Shown: positions 55,258-64,000 of the stretch, piece by piece
Layout of the letters: each line of letters begins with the position of its first letter
Position numbering within the stretch: the stretch's first letter is position 1
From: Pseudocercospora fijiensis CIRAD86
Taxonomy: Eukaryota > Ascomycota > Dothideomycetes > Mycosphaerellales > Mycosphaerellaceae
DNA length: 64,000 nt
Reading direction: 5' to 3'
Assembly: GCF_000340215.1 (NCBI RefSeq)
Contig: NW_006921533.1
Span: 5,733,424 to 5,797,423 of the forward strand
Position numbers and translations under genes: made by a program
The notes under the pieces: model-generated
Told to the model about the DNA's origin: nothing
Database searches by the model: none
The model's input: only the letters and a program-made list of their open reading frames with translations

Positions 55258-56164
55258 ATGGCCGACTCAGACTCCGATCAGGCGGGTATACCGCTCATAG
55301 AAGATCTCTCAGACTCTCCAGAGCCCCAACCCTCCAAGTCCAGCAAGCGAAAGCGCGACGCGGACGATGCCGACATCGACAGCAAGAAAGCAGCCAGAAA
55401 GGCGAGACGGAAACTCAAGAAGCCGAAAGATGTCGACGATGATACCCTGGACAGCGTGCTCGGAATCAGCAAGGCCATTGGATACATGGATAGCAGTCTG
55501 ATGGCAGATCATATCGCTCAGAGAACCAAGAGATTCCAACCAGATCTGAGCTTCGTTGAGGCAGAGGACTGGCGAATACCTGGTACGAATTACCCTGAGA
55601 AAATGTTTAATAGAGTAGAGACTGACGAGTATGGCAGAGAGTGCGATAACAGATACCACATCCTTTTCTCAGGATCGAGTGACAGATTCGCTACCCACTT
55701 TCCTCGAACAATTCGCCGGCGCAAGACGCAAAAAGCAGGGAAAGAAGCTCGAGAATGCTCCCAACGAGAAAGGCGCTCCCCATACTATCGTCGTGGCAGG
55801 CGCAGGCTTGCGGGCAGCAGATTTGACACGCGCATTACGAAAGTTCCAAACCAAAGAAGCCATGGTGGCGAAGCTCTTCGCCAAACATATTAAGCTCAAA
55901 GAGGCTGTAGAAACCTGCAAGAAGACGAGAATGAACATCGGAGTCGGCACTCCGCAGCGAATCATGGACTTGCTGGATGATGGCGCACTTTCGACGAAAC
56001 ATTTGGAGCGAATCGTGGTTGACGCGAGTCACATCGACCAAAAGAAGAGGGGAGTGCTTGATATGAAGGAGCTGCAGGTACCTCTTGTCAAGCTGCTGAC
56101 TCGCGAGGATCTCAAGGAACGGTATGGAAGTGGCGAGGGCAAATTAGAACTGATGTTCTACTGA
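55258..56164 (+). CDS. CMS1: CMS1-like ribosome biogenesis factor (90S pre-ribosome)
   Basis: Exon 1 55258-55582, intron 55583-55637 (donor GTACGA, branch CTGAC, acceptor GGCAG; 55 nt), exon 2 55638-56164; 283 residues. Splicing joins AEDWRIP to ESAITDTTSF, restoring the expected continuity. The N terminus is acidic then strongly basic (KSSKRKRDADD, KKAARKARRKLKKPKD), as in nucleolar proteins. The C-terminal half is a degenerate DEAD-box-like fold: IVVAGAGLRAADLTRALRKF, then GVGTPQRIMDLLD (like the TPGR motif) and IVVDASHIDQKKRGVLDM (like the DEAD strand, without the catalytic pair). This matches the Cms1 family, which associates with U3-containing 90S particles in yeast. Family assignment by eye. 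Confidence 0.8.
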
Positions 56165-56343
56165 TTGGCTCAGATGAGTATGGTTTTCCTGTTTCGTAAT
56201 GTTCGTGCTCAAGCACTGCGTGCGTCTCCTTAGCGACAGACGACCTCGCTCGGCCTTGCTCCTTTCCTGGACCTAGTGTCCGATACATCGCTTCTTCGGT
56301 CCCTCGCTATCACGTTCGGAGTGCCCATTGCAGGGTAGCCCTC

Positions 56344-56982
56344 TCAGATACCATACTTCGCTTTCATCCACGCACTCTTGACCATTTCGAGATGAAACTT
56401 CTCGAAATCCTTCGGCAGACCTTTCTTGGCATCCCAAAGGCCGTTCTTGACAACCTCATTGACCTTCGCGACGAATTGCTCGCATGCTGTTCTATACTCC
56501 TGCGGGTGTGAGATCCAGGCGTACGGCCCCAACAGATCGCCACTTTGCTCGCCTTCCCATTTCTTCCTCGCCATGTTGACCAAGATCACCAGGTGGTTGA
56601 CGGCAGTGAATGGGTTCTTGAAAGTATAGCCGACTGGGCTCCGCAGCTTCGTCATAGCTGTAACCTCGTCTCTCTCGGGCAGGGACTCCTTGACAAGGTT
56701 GAGAGCCTTAGCTTCGATATTGAACGCTAGGGCGAGATCGAATGCTTGAGAGACGAATTCAGCATGGCCGACGAAATGCTGAGAATGGTAGGTCTGGTAT
56801 CCGAAGGTTGACCAGAGTGCATGAATCTTGGCTAGCCACTTTCTGGAAAATATCTCGGGACTGCAGGGCTGCAGCTCATTTTAGACAGATTCTGAATTCC
56901 TTCGCACAGGTGCGGTACTCACTGGCCCGAATACTGGCTTTTGTGCTCCTGTAAACATCTCTTGAGTACTGGCGCTTGCCAT
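56344..56982 (-). CDS. Uncharacterised protein, tandem paralogue 1 (PVFGP family)
   Basis: Exon 1 56982-56923 (20 codons, MASASTQEMFTGAQKPVFGP), intron 56922-56869 (donor GTGAGT, acceptor GCTGCAG, 54 nt), exon 2 56868-56344; 194 residues. The acceptor was chosen because it alone restores the long frame. Predicted mostly helical, with segments EIFSRKWLAKIHALWSTFG, AFDLALAFNIEAKALNLVKE and FTAVNHLVILVNMARKKWEG. No signal peptide or recognised domain. The neighbour at 57264-57868 is a paralogue with the same tiny first exon ending in PVFGP, the same intron position and the same exon-2 start (FSRKWL), on the same strand about 280 bp upstream. Function unknown. Confidence 0.65.
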
Positions 56983-57263
56983 TTTGAGTCTGAGTATAGT
57001 GTACGAAATGTTTCGGAACGAGCAAGCTTAAATACAGCAGGGCACAATAGCTTCTTTCGACAATAGTGTGGAACACGCTCAATGTTACATGAGACCCACA
57101 CCTGCAGTGCAATTCACTCGCAGCTAGCAAAAGCTCACCTGAGCTGGTACAGTCACTCGAATATCCTCAGCGCCTCACCTGGTAACGTCCTGGCATCTCC
57201 GATCCCATCTCCTTGCTGTCCTCTCAAGCTCGACACAAGCCAACTCCAACGGAAAGCTTCGCC

Positions 57264-57868
57264 TCAGCCACGAGATTGAAGCTTGTCGAGGCTTCGCGAA
57301 ACACATTTTACCGCAAGCTCAAGGCCAGCTTGCACCATCAGTCTAGAGCCGTTGATTTGCACCAGCCAATTCCCATCACCATGTGCTTCATCTACCATTT
57401 TACCCAGCTTGTCAAAAGCGACATGATACATCAGTGAAGCGTCATTGGCGACCCTATGCTCATTCGTGCTCCATATCTTCAGCATGCCTTCAACAAAACT
57501 TTCCAGAATTAATACCGCAAAGAACGGACTTACGAACTTGACGCTATTGTGAGGACTCGGCATGGCCGCCAAAGACACGCTCAGCGGGTCAGTCGGGAAG
57601 TCCGAGCTTTTGAGATTGAGAGCTCGGGCTTCGATTGTGAAGGCCACAGTGAGTTCGACGGCTTTGAAAAGGTACTCTATGTGTTCGATGGGCTGGAGGT
57701 TCGCAAAGTCGCAGAAATCGAAATGGGATTGCAGTTTGGTGAGCCATTTCCGAGAGAAGATTGCTGGACTGCGGAGCTACAGGAAAGCTGTGGTCAGTAG
57801 AAGTCGTGAGGCTTTTCAGGGCTGACTGTTATGCCCACTGGTCCGAATACTGGTGGCGTTGCCGACAT
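57264..57868 (-). CDS. Uncharacterised protein, tandem paralogue 2 (PVFGP family)
   Basis: Exon 1 57868-57839 (10 codons, MSATPPVFGP), intron 57838-57777 (donor GTGGGC, acceptor CCTGTAG, 62 nt), exon 2 57776-57264; 180 residues. Exon 2 starts LRSPAIFSRKWLTKL, aligned with the paralogue's PCSPEIFSRKWLAKI. Further parallels are KAVELTVAFTIEARALNLKS against SQAFDLALAFNIEAKALNL, and a shared FxAVxxL segment. The C-terminal third (DEAHGDGNWLVQINGSRLM) has diverged. No domain recognised; no signal peptide. Conservation of the exon boundary in both copies supports real genes rather than chance frames. Confidence 0.62.
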
Positions 57869-58776
57869 CTTGGACTGTTTGATCTGGAATCTGTGAAATC
57901 TGAGGTGTTTACTTTGTGATCGGTATCGAACGTGTCTGGGAAGAGGAAAGGAAGTCGAGTGGAAAGCGGTCCAAATGTATACCCTTGCCTCAACGCTGAA
58001 CGTGTCTTGATGGGTCTTAAACGGAACCTACGAGTGGCGAAGACAGCCAGTTTCAGACTGCATGTTCACGTCAAGATGTCTGTGCTTTCTTGAAACTTGT
58101 CACTCGAACATGGCTCTCCTGAGTGGCTTGAGTCAGGTATCAGGCAGATACAGCCAGCCTTTCAGCAACGTAGCAGAGAAGTAACACATGGGCAATCGAA
58201 ACGTTTACCTTATTCACCTGAGCATGGCACTCTGGACTCTGTCTGAGCACAGTACAACACCATCCGAAACTTGTCGCGCGAACATCAATTTACGACAATC
58301 TGGCGGACAACCTGTTGAAGTGATCAGAGGTAGTCAACGAGCTTTACGATTCGAGGCAAAGAGGGCTTTTATGCAGCAAGTGAGGCTGGCGAAGGCCGCC
58401 CCTGAATCTTTTCCGGGCTCTTGCTAAGCTCTTCTCCAGCTCTTAGTGTGATTGATATTCGATTTTGTCCACTTTGAAATTTTCTGATAAGAGTTAGGCA
58501 GTTGCAGACATTCAAAGCACATTTCTTGCATAATGACTGGGCGTGAGGCCAAAGTCGCAGAACTTGTGAAGTCCACTCGATCATGCCAAGAACGCGTCGG
58601 GAGGGCCGGTCCGCTTCCCTTGCCGAACCTCTTTGCAACTCTCACTTCGCGATCCATCTACTACTCAACCTCGCTTTGCACACTTCGTACTGCGCATCAT
58701 CACGCAGCGCATCAGCACTGCTGTCCATCTCATCGCGACAGACTACGGCCAGCACGTTCGCGTGTTAAGCGCCATC
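57869..58776. other. Intergenic, nothing confident
   Basis: No recognisable gene on either strand. The end of this stretch carries the promoter of the RBM5/10-like gene, with a C/T-rich part near 58,700-58,740. Confidence 0.5.
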
Positions 58777-60790
58777 ATGGACAGCTACCGGCCAGGCGAC
58801 AACGGTATACTTCAACAACATCAAGCGAGCATAACCTGAAAATGAAAGCACCTCGCTAACCTGCCGGTGTTTCAAGACCCTCGTCAGCTACGCGACTATC
58901 GCGGAAGTGACGACGATGACTCAGACCCGGGCATTCAAATCCGTGGTGCAGCCAACAACAGACGTGCTTCTGACAGCCGTCCGCCATCACCATCACGGCG
59001 TCCGTATAATGATCCGGACATGCCATCGCGTCAAAGATATGACGAATATCAGGGTGGCTATCGCAACCGCAGCGTAAACTTCTCGAGAATGCTTTTCTTG
59101 GCTCGAAGTGCCTAATTTGCCTCGGTAGGACGATCGCTACGACAATTCATACAGCAGCTCTAGCGACTACCAGGGACGCAACTATCATGGGCGCGGCTAT
59201 ACCAGTCGCGACTATTACAATCGCAATCGTGGTGGACGACGTTATGATCCACGCGGCTATCAACCTCGCGAGTATCCGGATTACCACGAATACCACGACT
59301 TCTCCGAGCAGGATCCCTACAGCGAACTACAGGAGCCACCTGCCAGTACTGGAGAAGAGGACCTGTCGTACGACGGCACCGCGCTGCAGTTTCTGCTCAT
59401 ACGCGGTCTTAAGAACACCGTTGATGAAGCTCTACTCAGCAAAGGCCTGGAGAAGCTGGATGTCGACGACAAAGAGCCAAAGCCGACTGCCATGCCTGTA
59501 GTTCCTGGAGGACCGCCGCCTGCCATGCCCGCCGCGCCGCCTGGAGCTACACCTGGAAGCCTGAAACGTGTCTTCCTTGTTCGCGATCGTCTTAGTGAAA
59601 AGAGTTTGTCGTACGGATTTGCTGAGTATCATACCTTTAGTGACGCCAAGGCTGCACTCGCCAAAGCCAGACAGCTAGCCGACAAGTGCACCATCGCCTC
59701 GAAGCGGATCAAAGTGGACTTCCCACATTCTGGCGTCTTTCCGATTTCCGAGCCAGCAAAAGATCCAAGGTTCACCTTCCAGCTTAGCAATGGGAGTACT
59801 CGCCGGTACCGCGACGATCGCTACTACGCGTCCGCTTATGAAGTCAACATGAAGGCACCAGCATCACCAAAAGCTTCAGTAGCCCAAGCGGACGTCAAAG
59901 CAAAGACCAACAAGAAGCGCTCAACGACTTGTCAAGCCCTCGATACTTTGGACTCCGATAGCAGCAAGCGCAAGAAGGTCAAGTCGAGCGCCACTCAAAA
60001 CCTGGCGATCGCGACTCTCTGGGGCAAGAAGCAACTCGAGCTTAATGGTGAGGATGGTGATGAAGAAGTAGAAGACGAATCCGATTCCAACTCACACCAT
60101 CCCGCTACCTCCGTACACCCTCCCGACTCAAGCGCTAATCTTGTTTCTGGTACAGTGAAAGAGGCTGCAGAAATGCAAAGTTTCGTGGCTCCGGCCAAGA
60201 ATGTGGGCGAAGACGAAGACGTCCTGTCCTGCTATTTGTGCTACAGAAACCTCAAAGGACTTCACACTGCAGAGAAGCATGTTAGGGAGAGCGAGATGCA
60301 TAAGCAGAATTTTCAGGACCCAGAGAAGTTGAAGCTAGGATTTGAGAGAATGAAGAAGGCCGGCGTGGGCAAGAATGCAACGATCAAGGTGCAAGAGGAC
60401 GAGTCAGCGGAGCCAGCAAAGCCAGAGTATCGCGATCGCGCAGAGGAGCGCCGCCAGACGGCGGCGAAGACAGGTACAAAAGTGAAGGTGTCGCTGAAGG
60501 CCGTCTCGCAGAAGAAGGGAGCGGTCGAGAACAAGCCTGTTACTCCATCATACGGGAAGGGAAAGAAGATGCTGCAGAATGCTGGCTGGGAAGAGGGCAA
60601 GGGACTCGGATCTGGAGATGGAATTGCTGCGCCCATTGAGCAGCTTTCCTATGCTGCTGGTGTTGGTCTGGGACACGAGTCTAGCAAGAAGGGCGATGCT
60701 ATTGAGCAGGCTGCCAAATCCACCAGAGGCGACGATTTCTTGGAGCAGACGAAGAATGTGGCGCGTGAGCGTTTCTCGCGCATGGGCTGA
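58777..60790 (+). CDS. RBM5/RBM10-like RNA-binding splicing protein (RRM, zinc finger, G-patch)
   Basis: Exons 58777-58804, 58877-59073 and 59129-60790; introns of 72 and 55 nt (donors GTATAC and GTAAAC; first branch GCTAAC). The spliced frame has 629 codons (628 residues). The tiny first exon MDSYRPGDN joins to DPRQLRDYRGSDDDD. Residues about 70-150 are rich in Tyr/Arg/Gly/Asp (low complexity). An RRM-like segment spans about 164-275 (LQFLLIRGLKN, then LSYGFAEYHTFSDAKAAL). A zinc finger near 443-465 has CYLCYRNLKGLHTAEKHV then HKQN. The G-patch near 553-590 reads GKKMLQNAGWEEGKGLGSGD then GVGLG. This order is that of RBM5/6/10 proteins, spliceosome A-complex factors in animals. The RRM is divergent. 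Nuclear role inferred. Confidence 0.85.
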
Positions 60791-62275
60791 AGCAGACCAG
60801 TGTGCTTAACGTAGGGATGAAATGATTGCATGCTCGCGCTCGCGCGCTGAGCAGTAGCTATGAAATGGAAATCGGATCCAAACCTTCCCGAGCAGAATTA
60901 GGTTTCAGAGTTGCAGGAGGCTGACACTTGACACGACGAGTGAGCTCAGCTCGCCTATTGCGTCAATCAAGTCTGCTTTCTCGAAGGAGAGAGCCGAGGC
61001 CTGGCGTTTAGCTTCTTTTCGCGCTTACGCACTTGGCCCTTGGAAGCCTCGAGATGTTGCACAACATAATCACTTCGTGCCATACCCGCGGAAAGGCGCT
61101 TTCAACGATCAAGCCGACTGAGGAAGCGCTTCACAGTGTTCGCTCGGCCCGAAGGAGCCGACTTGGCTGCCGAGTTCTAAGTGAGCATTTGCTGGTGAAA
61201 GTGTCATTGCAGAGTGTGCTCCGGGCGATGGGAGCTGAGCCATCTCACTTCGCCATCTGCAGTAAGTTGGCTTGCACTTGAGCAGGTCCTCCTGCCACTC
61301 GACTCAGATCTCGGCACTTGCTGAGAAGCAGCATGTCATTTCCGAGCCGTGATCGAGGAGTTCTCTCCAGGGACTTGACATTGAATCTCCGATGCGGAAC
61401 TGCAGCGGCAGGGAAATGCTGCAGAGCTTGACATCATGGCCCAGCCCTCACAATCCGCTTTGAGGCAGAAGTGGTACGAATCCACAACAATCCTAGTTTT
61501 GCCGACGTTCGAACACTCCGAGCGGACGAGTTTCTACAGGCGTTGCAAGCACCAGATCGATTTGTCCAGAGCGATCGAAGCATTTGGAGGCCTCGCTCTT
61601 ATGCGACGCATCACGCAACCACGAAGTCTAGAACGACGGGAGCAATAGCATGTCGGCATCTTGCGCAACGTGTACGAAGCCACTAATCCAGACCAATGAC
61701 TTGGCAGACTAGTGCCAAACGCATCTGAGGATCTTCATCACGTATTTCGTATCTGCTTCGTACATACCAGAGAGGCTGAGAGGCAAGAAGTTGATACCTC
61801 AAAAAACGAATCGATAGCGCACCCAAGCCCTGTCTCCTAATTTTTAGTAACATAATCTTGGCGAATTGTACCCTACTAGGGGCCGCAAGTTCCGTACGAC
61901 GGCTGCATTGGAACAGAAATTCGAAGCCGATAGAGAGATTTTGCTAGGAATTCGTCAGTCAATGCCCTACTAGCAAGCTACAGTGTCTCGATTCTGTTGT
62001 ATAATTTGCTAGAAACCCTTGCTACCGAAGCTATTGATCGCCTCGGTCGATTATGCACAAACGGCGAAGGCTCCTAATTCACTCGAGCATACTGGGAGTC
62101 TCCAGACTGTTTCCGCAATACGACTCCTAGCGACCAAACTCCTTCGCGAAGTCAGTCAGGTAACGATGCAGGCTGTGGGAGGTGACTATAAAGTGCTGCT
62201 TATCACGTACGATGCTTTAGGATCCAAACATTCACCTTCACCATCATTCCCACTGCAGTGTGATCACTTGCAGCC
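60791..62275. other. Long intergenic stretch, nothing confident
   Basis: Short overlapping frames without domains or start context. Contains a small CG-rich run (ctcgcgctcgcgcgctgagc near 60,835). Composition is ordinary. Confidence 0.5.
62187..62192 (+). promoter_or_regulatory. TATA box of the FAD-linked oxidoreductase gene
   Basis: TATAAA (in gactataaagtgc) lies 84 bp before the ATG at 62276; the leader between them is C/A/T-rich (caccttcaccatcattccc). Confidence 0.6.
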
Positions 62276-63802
62276 ATGCTCACGTCCCTCTTGTCTTTTG
62301 CGGCCGTGGTCGTGACCACGGCGGCCTCTCCATTGGCGATCTCGCTACCTCCACCTTCTCCTCTGCACATCCATCAAACAAGAGCAACGGCTCCTGGTGC
62401 CATTGCATGCAACAACCTCACAGCCTCGTTGGGAGCGGACAAGGTTCAAAAACCCACAAGCGTTGAATACCAGGCTTCGACATATGGATACTGGAATGCA
62501 ATGCAAGCCAACTACAAGCCAACATGCGCCGTATATCCTACCTCTGCTGAAGATGTATCTACTGCTTTGCAAGCCATCAAGGCGGCAAAATCACGATTCG
62601 CTATCAAGGCTGGTGGACATAATCCCAACACCTTTTTCTCATCTGTCGATCAAGGTGTCCTTATCGACCTCAACCAGATGACTATAAGGACCTACGATGC
62701 ATCGAGCACGATTGGTACCTACCAGCCAGGTGGTACTTTCAACGATATCTACGACTACTTCCAGCAATACGGCCGAACTGTAGTTGGCGCCCGTCTTGGC
62801 GGTGTTGGCACAGGCCTTGCACTTGGTGGTGGACTCAGCTTCCTCTCTTCACAGTACGGAATGGCGTGTGACAGTTTCCGCGAGCTGGAAATCGTCCTGC
62901 CGAGTGGCGAAATCGTCACAGCATCTCCAACACAAAACAGCGACCTCTTCTTTGCCAGTCGAGGTGGTGGTGGTAACGCATACGGTGTCGTCACAAAGTA
63001 CACCATCCAGACCCGACCATCCGGCACATTCTACGCCGGCAATATCATCTACCTCTTCAATTCATCCGCAGTCCGCGAAGCCGTCCGCAACTTCATCCAA
63101 TACAACACCGACCCAAAAGCCGCCATCATCGCAACATACGAGAAAATCCCGACCCCAGGAGTCGGAGACCTAGCCCTCGACCAAGCCATCGTCCTGTTCC
63201 TCGTCTACGACGGTCCAGACGCAGGCGACGCCTTCGCAAACTTCACAAACATCCCCAACCTCCTCAACACTCTCGGCCAAAAAACCTACCCGGAAGCCGT
63301 CAACATGCCCATCCCCCTCGCCACAGAACTCACCCGAGGCAACAACATCTTCCGCGTCGCCGTCCACCGCATCAACGACACCGCCTTCGAGCAAGCCTTC
63401 GACGCCTGGTCCGAATGGTGCGAAGCAAACAAAGGCGTCTACACCCTCTCATCTCTAGACATTCAACCCATCCCGAAATCTTTAACCGACGCCTCGAACT
63501 CCCAAAATGGCGGAAACGCCATGCAAATGCCGGATGGGCCTTGGTTCTGGTTGAATTTCTTGATCTCGTCGTCATCGCTTCTCACTTCGGCGCAGTATGA
63601 TTCCGTGCAGGCGAGTTTTAGGGATATGGTGAATTCTGTCCCCAGTGCGAGTGGATTGCCTTTGTTCGTCAATGATGCGAATTATGATCAGAATCCTTTG
63701 AAGACGTTTAGTACTTATGCTACATTGCAGGCGGCTAAGAAGAAGTATGATCCGGAGAACTTTTTTGCAGAGTATACTGGTGGATGGAATTTCAATGCTT
63801 AG
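62276..63802 (+). CDS. Secreted FAD-linked oxidoreductase (berberine-bridge-enzyme-like, VAO family)
   Basis: Intronless, 508 residues. Signal peptide at 1-18 (MLTSLLSFAAVVVTTAAS). The FAD-binding PCMH domain spans about 78-250: CAVYPTSAEDVSTALQAI, RFAIKAGGHNPN with His115 as the likely covalent FAD anchor, then GGVGTGLALGGGLSFLSSQY and GMACDSFRELEIVLPSGEIV. The usual second (Cys) flavin link is not evident, so single attachment is likely. A substrate domain follows, and the C-terminal berberine-bridge segment is KKYDPENFFAEYTGGWNF. Such enzymes oxidise sugars, phenolics or alkaloids with oxygen, and many act outside the cell or in secondary-metabolite clusters. No cluster partners are within the window, but the window ends 198 bp downstream. 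Confidence 0.9.
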   Translation: MLTSLLSFAAVVVTTAASPLAISLPPPSPLHIHQTRATAPGAIACNNLTASLGADKVQKPTSVEYQASTYGYWNAMQANYKPTCAVYPTSAEDVSTALQAIKAAKSRFAIKAGGHNPNTFFSSVDQGVLIDLNQMTIRTYDASSTIGTYQPGGTFNDIYDYFQQYGRTVVGARLGGVGTGLALGGGLSFLSSQYGMACDSFRELEIVLPSGEIVTASPTQNSDLFFASRGGGGNAYGVVTKYTIQTRPSGTFYAGNIIYLFNSSAVREAVRNFIQYNTDPKAAIIATYEKIPTPGVGDLALDQAIVLFLVYDGPDAGDAFANFTNIPNLLNTLGQKTYPEAVNMPIPLATELTRGNNIFRVAVHRINDTAFEQAFDAWSEWCEANKGVYTLSSLDIQPIPKSLTDASNSQNGGNAMQMPDGPWFWLNFLISSSSLLTSAQYDSVQASFRDMVNSVPSASGLPLFVNDANYDQNPLKTFSTYATLQAAKKKYDPENFFAEYTGGWNFNA

Positions 63803-64000
63803 GATATATGTGTACATAAAGAGAGTATCATGCTTCCTGGTAATATGAAATGATAAGAGAGGCATATTGAAGGAGCATGTGAATCTCGTACTATGTGGCC
63901 AGCTGGGTAAGGGAAGGGCTAGGGTCTGGGCGGTGGTTGGATTTTACTTTGAGGGCTAGTCATCTGCTTCCGCTTCCTCAAAATCACAGCTTTTATCCTT

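Noticed and set aside
61436..61648. 70-codon plus-strand open frame
   Set aside because: No domain or leader; overlapping frame of similar length in the next register.

Overview
This window looks like a chromosome segment of a filamentous ascomycete (Pezizomycotina; a dothideomycete would fit, but that is a guess). The reasons are compact genes, introns of about 50-85 nt with CTAAC/CTGAC branch points, an intron-containing tRNA-Tyr, and transposon islands carrying a strong RIP-like (repeat-induced point mutation) signature. In the islands CA and TG dinucleotides are almost gone, TA is in excess, CG is kept, and the stops that break the transposon genes are almost all TAG/TAA at expected Gln or Trp codons. 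Reading TAG/TAA as Gln/Trp makes the dead elements legible.

Layout. (1) 1-~12.2 kb: RIP island with a Ty3/gypsy chromovirus pol (reverse transcriptase, RNase H, integrase, chromodomain), an unusually long unidentified same-strand frame between pol and a polypurine tract/LTR, then a minus-strand DDE_4 (Harbinger-like) transposase relic. (2) 12.2-18.4 kb: a small 8-cysteine secreted protein gene at the island edge, a long stretch without a supportable gene, a repeat-containing secreted protein interrupted by a 421-base assembly gap, and cytosolic aspartyl-tRNA synthetase. (3) 18,668-23,956: a complete 5,289-bp Ty1/copia element (minus strand) with 117-bp LTRs that largely escaped RIP while its body is RIP-damaged. 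(4) 24.1-29.3 kb: nitroreductase, nucleoside 2-deoxyribosyltransferase-like protein, D-2-hydroxyacid dehydrogenase, and a frameshifted SANT/Myb-like relic. (5) ~29.5-48.8 kb: a nested island. Gypsy element Y (7,542 bp) sits inside one LTR of gypsy element X (about 7.0 kb without Y). X in turn interrupts the reading frame of an unidentified element Z. Next to it a Tc1/mariner relic is split by a 985-bp TA-flanked inverted-repeat element. (6) 48.8-64 kb: ordinary gene space with a four-helix membrane protein, tRNA-Tyr, a fungal transcription-factor-like protein, an amidohydrolase fragment, a probably broken membrane-protein gene, a CMS1-like ribosome biogenesis factor, two tandem paralogous genes of unknown function, an RBM5/10-like splicing protein (RRM, zinc finger, G-patch), and a secreted FAD-linked oxidoreductase.

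The host genes are independent housekeeping or accessory functions, with no clear pathway cluster; the nitroreductase, deoxyribosyltransferase and dehydrogenase are neighbours only. The biologically most suggestive features are the cysteine-rich secreted gene on a RIP island border, the extra reading frames located between pol and the 3' LTR in two different gypsy elements (sense in the first, antisense in X), and the exactly reconstructable insertion history. All family names come from motif recognition by eye; no database search was possible.
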